This document shows positions 23,611 to 35,612 of a stretch of DNA of 64,000 nucleotides, piece by piece. The notes beneath the pieces are model-generated. The model searched no databases. It was not told the DNA's origin and saw nothing but the letters and a program-made list of their open reading frames with translations. The stretch is from Coffea arabica (taxonomy: Eukaryota; Streptophyta; Magnoliopsida; Gentianales; Rubiaceae). Made by a program: the position numbers and the translations under genes. The number at the start of each line of letters is the position of its first letter. Positions within the stretch are counted from its first letter, which is position 1. Location: assembly GCF_036785885.1 (NCBI RefSeq), contig NC_092329.1, positions 7,812,001 through 7,876,000 on the forward strand, in the 5' to 3' direction.

Positions 23611-24803
23611 AGTAAGTTCAGAGCACTATGGGACGAAGCATCCCCACTTTTTCCGGCTCTTCTTGTTGCTTTGCACCAAAAGATTACTCAGGTGTGAGTC
23701 TAATGCTACAGTACTTTTTTTGGATTCATTCATCCCCGTTAAGTTGCTGTATACTTTCGTTTTTTCTTCTAAACAGACGACTTAAAAAGTAAGTAGTCTA
23801 ATTTATGAACAGCTAATCCGAGGGGTTTTTCCATATGTGATCAACGACAAATAATTGACCACCTAATGCCTTCACAATACGATTTTTCAATATTATTAAG
23901 AAATTAATCACTAATCGTGAAGCTACTAATGCCATCATGGTGTATTTGAACGTGTGAGCATGGACTTAATCACTAGATGTTAATTCTACAGACACACGTA
24001 TTCATTCATTACTTGCTTATTGACTGTGTTGAAATTATTGTTTTGTCTACAACTTACGATCCTATTTTCATTTTCTTATATCTTTTCTGGGGGGCTTTTT
24101 TTTTTTTTGATAATGGGAGTGTTTTCTTCTTTTTGTTTGTTCTTTAAGTGAGGTGAGGATCTTGGTAAATATTCTCTCACTTGGATGAGAACTGGAAATC
24201 AGCTTGGAATTGGCATTAACTCTTACCTGTCCCCACTAAGGAATTGTTAGGATGCTAAAGTTGTACAAAAAGATTGGTGTATTAGATTCATTAGCACTAT
24301 TAGGATTTCATTATGAAAACAACATGAGATTGTACCATTATTTAAATGTATGGTGAAAAATGATTTAGTCTCTTATTAGCCAAACCTTAGTATTTTGGTG
24401 AGCAGAGGTGTCTATTCCTATTCATTAGGGACCTTGAATCGAATCTAATCATTGCAATTTTACGTGTTAATAAGATACAAATTATCTAAACGCTGCCATG
24501 TAATGACAGCCAGAGCTTTTATTTCTGATTCATATGAAAACGTGCAAAAAATGGTCTTTTATTACTATAGGTTTTTTGGTCTTACCATAATGTTGAATTT
24601 GTATTGGTGGACACGAAAATAAAACAATGATGTAGTAACATTCTATGCTTTCTAAGGATGATATTTCAAAGAAAAAAAAACATCTAGAGAAGAGCAAAAT
24701 ACCTTTTACTTGTGTGTGTGCACTGTGCATGTGTCAACTATGTATGTGTCTTTGTGGTTGTTCGTGTGCAGAGAGTAGCCAAATTTCTGCACCATAAAAA
24801 AAA

Positions 24804-25525
24804 GGGAAAATGACCGGTTTCATCCCTTACATTTCACAAAAATATTCTTTTCGTCCCTCACTTTTAAAACGAAGCAATTTGGTCCCTGACATTTAAAAAT
24901 TAAACCTATTACATCCTTGAACCCAATTATCAATCTGAATCAAACCATCTATCAACTTAATTACAAATTTTGGGGGGTATAATTTGTAGATCACTTGACT
25001 AACTCAACTTGATATTCACGTGAAGTTTAATGAACCCAAAAATAAAAAATAAAAAATTATAACATCTAAAAGAAGAATTAATCTTTCTTACAATGTCATT
25101 GTATACACTGATGGGTTTATGTACCTGCCACATCATTTCAATTTAAATTTAAACGCCACATTTTGTATTTGTGATATATATCTAGACTCGCAAGCGTATA
25201 TACTAACGGTACATGAAAAGATTTACAAAAAAAAAAACTCTATTATTTCAAGACAAAGAATGACCTTTTATGATCTTATACTTTTTATTTTTTTTGGTTC
25301 AATAAATGTCATGTGAATATGATGGAGTTGACGGAATGATCTATCAATTCTATCTCCGAAATTTATCACTGGGTTATTGTATGGTTTGATTTAGATTGAT
25401 AATTAGATTCAGGGATGTAATAGGTTTAATTTTTAAATGTCAGGGACCAAATTGCTTCGTTTTAAAAGTGAGGGACGAAAGGAATATTTTTGTGAAATGT
25501 AAGGGATGAAACATGTCATTTTTCC
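24804..25525. mobile_element. Mutator-like MITE, 722 bp, perfect 9-bp TSD
   Basis: The arms start GGGAAAATGACCGGTTTCAT and AGGAAAAATGACATGTTTCA (right end in reverse complement) and stay complementary for well over 100 bases through phrases such as CGTCCCTCACTTTTAAAACG and TTGGTCCCTGACATTTAAAA. TAAAAAAAA flanks both ends (24795-24803, 25526-25534), although this sequence is low in complexity. No coding capacity. Confidence 0.85.
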
Positions 25526-26241
25526 TAAAAAAAATATTGTACTAAGATTACAATAGCTTTTATTTCTTAGTTTTTTTAAAAAAATTTTTGTTTTAACAGA
25601 GAAGAGTTGAGATTTAAGAAACGGGGAAGGGAAAAGAGAAATTGAAACCCCAAGACCTTTATGTCCTTGATTGTAGAATTAAACAGAATAAAAGAAAGAA
25701 AATCAATGGTAGAAAGAAGAATATATCTTTAGATGGACTATAGGGTAACTATTGAGCAAACTATAAACTCTGGAATGTAACAGCCGAAGGTGGTCGAAAG
25801 AAAATTGTTAGTATTATTGTTGGCGTAAAAGCTCTGCAGCCATGAGAATCTCACTAATGGAAGTTTGCCGGAATAATTGTCGTAATGATTGATACCTATG
25901 AGAATATAAGAACATCTATGAAAAGAATCTACTGAGTTCAAAGAAATACAGATTAAAAAAAAAAAGGAACATTAATTCATTGACTAATATATGATTCCTT
26001 TAGGAAGTTCCTTGCATCAGCAGTGTTCTAGAAATCACTATGCTATCTTAATTATGTTGCTTTTCATTCTGTATCCATTTTCTTCAAGTAATTAATTATT
26101 CATCTGTGGATGAAAATTTTCTTTTCAGGCACGTAAGAAGAAGTATTTGCACAAATTGCACTATGAAATACATACAATTACTGACTTTTAGATGCACTAA
26201 TAAGCTGGACATTTGAAAAGTTTTCTTAGTAAACATAAATT

Positions 26242-26469
26242 TCAGATGGCCCTCATCTTATTCCACAAAATGGCTTTATGTGGTTTGGTAAGATTATGAG
26301 GTACGTACCAATGGTGCTTCTCCTGCATTGCGGTCATTTCCTTCCAATCGAATTTGGTTAAGGCACGTAGCATCCTGGACCCCTTTATTGGACTTTTCTG
26401 CAACATAAAGTACTGATGTTTATCGTAGTACTTCCCATTGCCTTGATCAAACTTTACTCCCCCGGGCAA
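26242..26469 (-). pseudogene. Unrecognised protein fragment, open frame of 75 codons
   Basis: The frame is unusually protein-like for this region, with words KYYDKHQYFMLQKSPIKGSR, LRALTKFDWKEM and KHHWYVPHNLTKPHKAILW. It opens at TTG right after an in-frame TAA; beyond that stop the same frame continues to an ATG (MPVIYQAT). I do not recognise the family. A hAT-type element begins at 26581, so the 5' part of a gene may have been lost or separated. Treat as a possible remnant of a real gene. Confidence 0.3.
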
Positions 26470-26580
26470 TTAGGTAGCTTGATAAATCACTGGCATCGGT
26501 CTGCCAGCGACCAGGGTACGACTCTTAGAATTTTCTTCATTGTTAAAGTTATGATTCGAATCCTATGAGTTAGAGGGGGA

Positions 26581-26997
26581 TAGGAGTATAAATGAGTCGA
26601 GTCGAGTTTTGGTCTAATCGAATCAAATCTGAATTTAATTTTATGAAACTCGAACTCAACCTTAACGAGTTTAAAATGTAAAACACGAACTCGATTTAAA
26701 AATAAATAAATAATAAAATATAATTATTTTATTTTTAAAAATAAATAAAATAATAATTTTTCTTAATAAATAATAAAATATTATGAATATATATATAATT
26801 TTATCATTAAAATAAAAATAATAATATATATAATCAAACCGACTCCCGAGCTAACAAACTGAATATCTTTAAATTCAAATTTGAGTTCGAATTAGGTTTG
26901 ATCAATTCGAACTGTACTTGAATTCAATGTTGACCGAGTCTGAGATTCGAGTTGTTTGTGAGCGGTTCACGAGTGATTCGATTCGTTTACAACTCTA
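26581..26997. mobile_element. Non-autonomous hAT-type element
   Basis: Termini are TAGGAGTATAAATGAGTCGA and, reversed, TAGAGTTGTAAACGAATCGA. Both arms are made of GAGTTCGA/TCGAGTCGAG words, the inside is AT-rich. Flanks GAGGGGGA and GAGGGGAG are an imperfect 8-bp duplication (6 of 8). No ORF. Confidence 0.7.
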
Positions 26998-27637
26998 GAG
27001 GGGAGAGGAAAAGGATGTGAGAAGGGGTGAATATCAATTTTCTTAAAAAATGGTAGCTTTGATGAAGTTTACTGCATACTGAGAATTTTGTCAATGTGAA
27101 ACTTCGGTACTGAATTACTAAGGGCTAAAACATATCCCAAGAATCTAGGGACCAATATAATCACTAGTGAGATATTCGCCATATTACAGCCAGAGATTCG
27201 AACGGATCAAGGGAATATATTGTTTATCCATTCATGTTCATCATGTCAAATTTTTCGTGAATGCCAAAAGCACATTTTGTTTTAGAGCGATCACCTAATT
27301 ATGTCCCAACCTCATTAAAATCTTCAGCCAATTTGGAGCATAATATACAAGATTTCACAAAACCCTCCAAGCATATTGAGTTTGAACAAAAGTCCAATTA
27401 AGTATCGGGTTCAAGACGAAAAAAATTCAATAAAAAAGACTTTGAATAATGCTGCCCAAGAACTAAAGAGAATTTGAAAAATACATAATTATATTTCCAT
27501 AGCGTAATTGACCAAGTGGTAAGCCGTCTTTAGCTTTTTCTAATTTTAGGCGTACAAGAAAATCTGGAAAGCTTTTACTATTCTCCCAATTTACCAAATT
27601 TTTGTCTTTCATCGCGTCTGTTCTTGAAGGTCCTCGA

Positions 27638-27826
27638 ATGGCTTTTATTTCTCTCTCTCTCTTTCTTCTTTTCCATCAAGCTTTAGTCACCGCCAAATTG
27701 TCTCCGTTGTTGTCACATGATGACTTGAACGTTTCGTGTGTTCTTGAACATTCAATTCCTAAAATACCACGGACAATCTTACAAATCAGAAGGCCTATTT
27801 TACTCTATTACCAAAATAGTAATTAA
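27638..27826 (+). CDS. Small ORF with signal-peptide-like start, doubtful
   Basis: An ATG-started frame of 62 residues opens MAFISLSLFLLFHQALVTAK, which looks like a secretion signal with possible cleavage after TAK or nearby. The remainder has two Arg/Ile-rich stretches and one Cys and matches nothing I know. It ends 41 bases before a hAT-type element (27868). It could be the 5' end of a disrupted secreted-protein gene, or chance. Confidence 0.2.
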   Translation: MAFISLSLFLLFHQALVTAKLSPLLSHDDLNVSCVLEHSIPKIPRTILQIRRPILLYYQNSN

Positions 27827-27867
27827 AAACTTTTTACTCTGTACTCTACTTCACTGTGCATCATAAC

Positions 27868-28093
27868 TAGGCGTACAAACGACTTAAGTCGAGTCGAGTT
27901 TTGATCTAATCGAATCGTATGAAACTCGAACTCGAGTTCGAACTCGAAATATAAAGCTCGATTTTAAACAAATATAAAAATAATTTTTTTAAAAAAATAA
28001 ATAAAATAATATTTTTGAACTCGATTTCGAGTTCGAATTTGACTCGGTCAGTTCGAACTCGGACTCGAGTCGTTCGATTCGTTTGCAATCCTA
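27868..28093. mobile_element. Non-autonomous hAT-type element, 226 bp
   Basis: Termini TAGGCGTACAAACGACTTAA and, reversed, TAGGATTGCAAACGAATCGA. Flanks ATCATAAC (27860-27867) and ATCATTAC (28094-28101) match at 7 of 8 positions, as expected for a hAT duplication. It shares GAACTCGAGTTCG-type words with the element at 26581-26997. Confidence 0.8.
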
Positions 28094-28101
28094 ATCATTA
28101 C

Positions 28102-31100
28102 ATGAATTAATGCATATTACTTATTGGAGATGGGATCATTTTAGTCAGCATTAGTGAGACTTTGTACTTGCTTTTTAAATGATTAGTGAATGGATTTATC
28201 TCTTGATCAACATTACGAGTATAAAAATTTACTAGCGTATTAAGATGCATGACGTGCAATCTCTGTTCACATTTGATATTCTTTTTTTTATACATGTGAT
28301 GTGACGACATGCATCCGGACTTACCCTTCAAGATTAATCCTCAGTTGAATATGAGAAAACAACCAGATTTTAAGACATTTTCTAAGAAAAGCATCAATAG
28401 CAATTTATCTTACCTGCCTTTTTGTCTAGTCAACTCTATTATTGTAACACTTGCCTTCTGGCAGAATATGATTGCTCATTTTATATTAATCTGAAAACAT
28501 CTTTTTCGTAGCAAAAATGGCGAGCAGGGTAACTGCTACCAAACCTATTGTCATTATAAATCAGATTGCTTTTCAAGCTAACCGCCCCTTGAAAATGTGA
28601 TGGAAACTACCAGCGAACTCTTGGCTAAATCAGCTGCTGCAGGAAAACCAGCAGCATCGTGTTTCGACGCATTAATTTGGCATCAAACGTCAATGTCTTG
28701 ATTGCCTGTGTCTGATTTAAACCGCTTTATTTCTATTCGTTTCTTTCTCGTCCTCTCTGCCACTTCTGGCTTTTGCATTTGCATCGAGTCAGCAACTGAG
28801 TTTTATTTATTTACTTTTTGCACGTTCATATTTTGAATTATAATGCCTTCCATAATAGTAGTACACTATCTTTTGGCCATAGCATTATTGTGAAGATAAG
28901 AAGTAGGACTTTAAAAAGTAGGAAAAGGGAAGGGGGAATTTTAATTTAGGAATTCTAATTTTTGAGATTTCAACCTTAACTGTTAGATTAACACCTCTTC
29001 GGCTTTGAAACAAAACCATTTTCTCCACACGTAAGAAAAGTCAGGATTAGAAGACTTTGAAAAACAAATTTTGAAAAAAAAAAAAAAAAAAAACTTTCGG
29101 GTGTAATGAACTTTTCTGAGAAAGTACATTGATTGATACAAAAACATTTTTCATTGACTGGATTCAAAGTTTTACATGGGTTCATTTTTGGTATAATACA
29201 ACAGTTGTATATTGGACATCTACAGAAGGAAGTTTGCCAGAAACTTCCTTGGGGAACAGCAGTCAATATATATGTTTTTTCTATGAAGCATGCTGTCAAT
29301 GATTTTGCATTAAAACTGGAATCCATTTAGCTTTTGCTGTGGTCAAAATGTTCTCTTAGGAATTAAGAAAGATGTATTGGGAATATTTGGATGACTTTTC
29401 TGCTAGTTCACATCGGTGTTTAAGAAACTAAACTCCCCTTTTGCAGGACAGCCTTTGGCATATTAATTCAACGACGTCCACAAAATCTACCGACCATGCC
29501 GCTTAATTCAAAGTGAGAGAGCCTCACAGAATTTACATATGCCAAACTCAACGGACAACCTTTATCAACCACTTCTTGTTTTCAAAATTAGAATCCAAAA
29601 GCATCCATTTTGCCTTTAAAGCGTTTTTGCCTCTTAAAAAAAATAAAAGCATATTTCCAAAAGCAATTGAAAAGAGGAAAAAAAAAGTTTTTGATCACAA
29701 TCAAGTGCTAAACTCAGGTGTTTAGAATGGTTTTAAAGCAAGCTTGAATCATTTTGAGACCCCTAATCAGATTATAATTTCTGTGTTCTTACTTTTTGAA
29801 GTATCCACACCTAAAACTCAATAAAGCTGTGTTAGTATAATTTTCTAGTTACATTTTTAAGTTTTTAAGGAGTATATCTTTCAAAGCAAGAGATTCTTTC
29901 GTTTGTACATGTTTTACGTGTTCGAATGAGTATAAATCACATGTTCGAATCGTTTTCTAATGTGAAAGTTTCTTTTGCACTCGACGGGTTCTCTTTGGTT
30001 TCCTTCCATGCATGCACAGTCAAAACAAGGGACCCTAAAAGATGCTTTATGAAGAATTACAAATTGTGATCAATCTCTAACGTTTACTCAATAACTTCTA
30101 AACTAATGCTTTAGGAGTTGTCATCAAGTGGTGAATTGTCAAAAAGTAAGTTAGGCAGATGGAAGGATACTAATTTAATTGAAGGCGTGAATCTTTGATT
30201 TGGTTTACAAGAAATGGAATAATCGTTGTGGTCAAGGGAAGATGCTTAAGAGTCTTCTATTATCAGATTCAATGTTCCAATTTTATGCCTAATAATTAAG
30301 AGTGACAAGGGTGTGGAGAGGGTGTAAAGACAAAAAAAAAAAATGGAATAATCAGGGACAATTAAGGGTGAGAGGGGGTGAAGAGGAGTGGGAGGGTAAA
30401 AAAAAAAAAGAGGTTTATTGTTAAGCCTAGTTGTGTAGGTTTAGAGTGGCTAAGAAAGCTAACATATATTCACATAAAGCACCTTTGAAAAATGACACAA
30501 TGTAGTCATGAGGAAAATTATTCCTAATTAAAGTGATTGATTAATTAATTAATTGAGTAGAAAATACTTATATGCATCTTAGGGAATAATTAGTAGGAAC
30601 CAAAACAAAACTCTACAACTAGTAGGAGTTGTGTTTAGTTTTTTGTTTGTTTGTTTTCATGGATCACAGAGTTCCTTAGAACTATATGTTAGATTTGGAA
30701 TTTTTTTGGATTTTCCTGTCAAATCTCAGCATCAGTTTTGAATTTAAACCAGTTGAATAGTAGATCTGTAGGAATAGATATGCATACATATTTATACAGC
30801 AACTCATGCAATTGGTCAGATTTAATGATTTGTGATTCTTAGTGTTATATTGTATATTTTGTAATTCTATTAAATTTAATGATTTTTCAAATTAGATATA
30901 TCGGTGACATGTTCTATATATTTGCTGCCATTAATACAGTTTTATTTGTCAAGCAAATCATACTAGACGATTTTCAACTAGTTTATTAATAATATTGACT
31001 TCTATTTTATCAAAAAGAAAATGGTGGTTAACTAGTTTAAAGCTATCATTAGAAGTGTCTCTTCATCCTTTTCAAATAATTGATGCCATTAAATTGTGAG

Positions 31101-33214
31101 GCATGTTAAAAACTTCATATATATGTGTGTGTATTTATTTGAAATATTATTTAGAATAATTATTGCAGCACATTTTGTGATGTGATGTATGTGAGATAAA
31201 AAATAGTTAGAAAAATTAAAAAATATGTTTGTAATGCAAGCAAATAATTCTTATCCAAATAATGCCCATCCAAATAATTCTTATATAAAAAACCAGAACT
31301 TTTAGCACAATGTTAAATCAGTGTGAACTTTTACTCATGGGCCTGTCACTCTTGTAAAAACAATTTCAGTGTTCATATTGGACCAGATATGGATATCAGC
31401 CTCAAGAACCAGCTTTCGATTCTGAAAAGCAAGAAATGGTACAGATGTCGCCATTCTTAACTCCGGTCCCCCTTCTTCCCAAACAAAGAAGGTAAAAAGA
31501 GTTAAAGAGGAAAGCATGAAAGGACAGAAAATTTAGTCCAATAATTCTGATTCGAGAAATAAATAAGTATTTCCTTTTTATCTTTTTCATCTCTTCTTCA
31601 ATTGTTTTCATCAGAAAAATCTTACCAACTATGATCTTCTGTAGATACGTGATTTTGAAATATTACATGCATTCTGATATTGCCCAAATTACGAACAAAA
31701 TGCATAATGTGCAACGCAACAGTGTGTATAGCTAAGCACTGACAAGAGCAGCATGTGTAGGACAAGAAGTAATCCATGAGAATTGGGAACCCGAATGAAG
31801 ACGCATCTTTTTTTATGAAGAAAAAAGATGAAAACACATATATTTGACTCTTAAAAAAAAAAAAAAAAAAGAATGAAGACACAACTTAGAATCTACCTTG
31901 GCCTAGCACTGGAATATTTCGTTTTTACATTAATTTGGGTTAAAAGCTAGGATAAAAAAAAATTATCATTGAACATATATATATTCATTTCTTTTCCTTT
32001 GACATTTTCTAAAGCATGAGGGGCTTCAATATATTGCTTGGCGAATTTGATCAGGTGGAGCTAACGAATTGAAATTTGAGTTACTGGCTTACCAACTTCA
32101 CCAACTTTATAGAATCACCAACCTTACTTAATCGTCATGAATTTTGGAAGTAACTTTCTTAGCTCATGTTCGTGGGCACTCTAGTGAAAGGCAAATCACT
32201 AAAAAGATCTTTGCATTGTTGTTCCTCCTCCCACCTCCTCTACATAAATTATAAATTAGTTCAAGTCAATTAAGAAAGTTTTAGTCTAGTGATTAAAATT
32301 AAAACTCCAGAATTTAGACATTTTGGATTTTAATACCCTTTTTCTCTATCTCTCCACTTCTTAAATTCAACCGCTCTCTTGTTAGTGAAAAAAAAAAAGT
32401 AAGTCAAGCGAAACATGAATAATACGGTACATCCTTTTCTAATTAATATTTCTTTGAGCTCAAATGCATTGATAAGAAAGTTAGGCAACGACGCAGGCTC
32501 TGTCTTGTTTATATATTCATGACTCATTTTTGCTCCAAAACCATAATCTTGCTCTTAAAACCTATTTTCCGTCTTTAATACCATAAAATTGAGTACTACT
32601 GCTTGCCCTTGCGTACCTTGTGTATAACGCATTTGCTAAACATTGAGCCTAGATTCTTGATTGGCTGATCATTTCCATTGGGCAAACGGGGCAAGTGCCC
32701 ACTTAATTAGTCAACAAACTATTAAATAGATTTGCTTAGGGCTTCTAATCCTTCTTAATTAATGGCCACTAATCAGAGCCAAGTTTCTTCCAAGTCGGCA
32801 TGTAAAGGTCTTAAGGTTGCGTTCAAAGCTTAAACTTCAAACCAACTGAAAAAACTGCCACACTAACCGTAACCACGGGTCTTTCTGTTAAACAGGGGCC
32901 CGGTTTGGAAGAGAAAAAACGCAGCTGCTGGTGGACCCAAATAGCTTTTGACGTGACATGATTGTTGGCCTGGCAATGATTCATCTGGACCCACTAGGTA
33001 TGGCCCACACAGGCCCAAAATGCTCTGCCCACTTAAGCCACCACCCCACTTACAACTTCACTTCTGCCAACTCTCCCCCCACCTTCCCACAAATCTGAAT
33101 ATCCTTCCATGGGCCTCCTCTCCTTTGAAGATTTTTATTCATTTTAATATTTCTTAGGGTTGGGTGGGAGAATTTGTTGAGTTAGATCAAAAGTGGATTG
33201 CATCTTCTTATGAG
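28102..33214. other. Gene-free AT-rich region
   Basis: No gene could be supported over 5 kb. A dispersed repeat lies near 28915-29002 (relative at 10741-10840). A segment near 30090-30170 (GGTGAATTGTCAAAAAGTAA, GCAGATGGAAGG) has a close relative at about 48546-48625. A likely GTTTGGATTGC-family MITE remnant lies near 31137-31282. Around 33001-33022 two GGCCCA/TGGCCC words resemble plant site II promoter elements, but no coding region follows. Confidence 0.5.
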
Positions 33215-33225
33215 TTTTTTTTTTT

Positions 33226-33255
<30 letters not shown>
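33215..33255. repeat. T21-G20 homopolymer junction
   Basis: Twenty-one T followed directly by twenty G. The G run could form a G-quadruplex. Run lengths of this kind are often misread, so the counts are approximate. Confidence 0.85.
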
Positions 33256-33256
<1 letters not shown>

Positions 33257-35250
33257 AAACCATCTCTTCAAGTGAATGACCTTAGTTAGGCGGTTCACAA
33301 CACATGCAATGGTGCATTTTTGCAATGCAAGTTTCCCCAAATTTGGTTAGAAAGAGAGGGCATAATTTGCAATGTATTTCAAATAATTGTAATTAGCTTT
33401 TATCATGATTGTGATGTTTGCAATAATTTAATTGCCTGGCAACTGCTCATTGTAGGAAACCCTTACCCCATGGAATGATTTTTCTCTTCAAAGGAGTCTG
33501 TCTCAATCTAACCTCATAAAATGTCTTGTTTCTTGCTTTGTCTTTTCATATCAATTAAAGTGGTGCCCCTTTATGGTCAAATTTGTAATCATAACAAGAA
33601 GAAAACAGCAGTAACACAAATTTATCAACTTTTAGAAACTCCCCCCCAACCCCCACAAAATCTCCACACCCTAACATCTCACTCAATAATGAGTGTTTAA
33701 TGAGCCTAAAGTTTTTTGTTTTTTTTTTTGGTGGAATTTTATAATTAATGAATATATTGGAGAGCGCAGGTTCAAGCTTTATTCAACATCAAGTATCTTA
33801 TCGCACACGGAACCCTTTTGAAATCATCATCACATCAAACATCGACTGAAGAAAACTTTTAACTATATTAGGATTTAAGACAGCCCTTTTGAACAAAATT
33901 ATTGGCGTGATATCAAACAGATGTATCCTTTATAGAAAGTGGAATAATCATAGCTTTGAAGGTTATTCTATCTACTTGTTATATAGTAAACGATGATATT
34001 AACATCTCTCTTGGATTCTAACTAGCTAGATGCAAAGTGCACCACCTACAATGGTCCAAAAGGAAACGTGCTGCTGCGAATTGACACTTGTTGTTGTGTC
34101 TTCGTCTGTAAAAACCATGGACTATACTAACTTCCCAAGCTACAAAGAAATTATTATGGTATCCCAGCCTGAAAGGTAGCTCAATAATTAAGGATAGAAA
34201 GTAAAATTCCTAGGCCTTCAATTCCATCCCTTCTTCCGTCGGATATCAGCCAAGCTTTTTGAAAGTGAAAGATCTGACGGAATCCTAATGCATGCCCATT
34301 TCCATAGCCATTCTCCAAGATATGTATACTTGCTCACGGAATCCATTTGTAAGGTCTCTTTCTCACGGATTTTTTGCCTTTAATGATATAGTAAGAGCAA
34401 AGGGCGAATTGGCCCTTTGGCTCCGTGAAGTTGCACAATTCCTCGGCTCCATCAACGTGCCCCTTTGTCCAAAACATGATGAAGACAAATCGAACGGTGT
34501 GAAGAATTCTTGCAAACTTGTTGGTGTGCCTTTGTAAAATGTAAATACGCTTTCTTGAATTCTATTGCACGTACTCGACTCTATAGTTTCTTTAAAAATA
34601 AAAAGAAAAGTGGATCTACATTTCATATATATATATATATATATAATCTCTACTCTATGTATAAAATCATGTGAAGCTTCATTATCAGAGAAACATAGGA
34701 ACATCACTACTAGAAAAGACCTTATTGAAATGTGCACGACTTAAACTTCTTGCCCTTGGCCGAAAGGAAGCTACAAAAACAAAAAGAAGTCAATACACAA
34801 GCCAAGTTGACAACTACTGTGTGCTTGAACAGCTTGAATATTCCTCCAAATCGAAGATTATGTAGTGAGGTGACTGGCTTGAGAAAGTTAGCAAAGACAT
34901 TTTATGATATCTCGTGCTTATATGCTTTGCTTGATTTGATTGCATCCTAGCACAGAATGACATGGAGAAGTTGAAATGTGATTCGTATTTGCATAAGCGC
35001 GAATATACAGCAAATTCCACGTGCTTATTAGTTGCTCAGAAAAGAAAAAAAAGGCACTTATCACTCAAAGAACACACTAGCAATTATACGAAAAGATGCC
35101 ATTTTGCTAGCACTTTGATTATATTCATGCGCCGTTGCCCCCACGCCCTTAAGGTCCATTCGTCTGGCCTTGGCCCTACGAACTGGGGACATTGTTTATA
35201 TGGTTTGCTATTCTAGTCAATGGATGATATGTATAAAGAATTACTACTAA
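33256..35250. other. No supported gene
   Basis: Several overlapping frames exist on both strands (for example 34292-34537 plus, 34363-34737 minus), but none shows a known domain. An AT microsatellite sits at about 34625-34645. Confidence 0.45.
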
Positions 35251-35612
35251 GATCATGGTTCGGTATCGGCCGAGTAGTAATCGGAACGAAGGGGACCGGC
35301 ACGATACTGATCCCCGAATCACGGATATTATCATATCGGGGACGACTCACTCTGACTTAGTTGATATTAATCGATTTGAATCCGTGAAGCATGATATTGG
35401 CCGATATATCCGAGTCGACTCCGAGTCGACTCGGATATTTTTTTAAATTGTACATTTTTTGATATTTTCTAATTTTAGTAATTTTTTCAAAATTTTTGGA
35501 AACTTTTATGTGCTATAATATGCGTATCATTCGATATTCAACCGATATGCCGTAATGGATGTGGAACAATCGAGACCGCGACGTGACTACGACCCGCGAT
35601 GGCTAACCATGA
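35251..35612. repeat. Probable short inverted-end element
   Basis: Begins ATCATGGTTCGGTATCGGCC and ends GATGGCTAACCATGACTAGG, so CATGGTT is mirrored at the two ends. The inside is a mosaic of ATCGG/CCGAT words. Boundaries and class are uncertain. Confidence 0.35.

Noticed and set aside
26545..26572. GATTCGAATCC, resembling a T-arm
   Set aside because: No cloverleaf can be built around it; it lies at the edge of a hAT-type element.
27501..27560. tRNA-like string (GACCAAGTGGTAAG)
   Set aside because: It resembles a D-arm, but no matching acceptor stem, anticodon arm or T-arm follows at the right spacing.
34292..35216. Cluster of short frames on both strands
   Set aside because: They overlap one another, have no conserved words, and one is created by the AT microsatellite at 34625.
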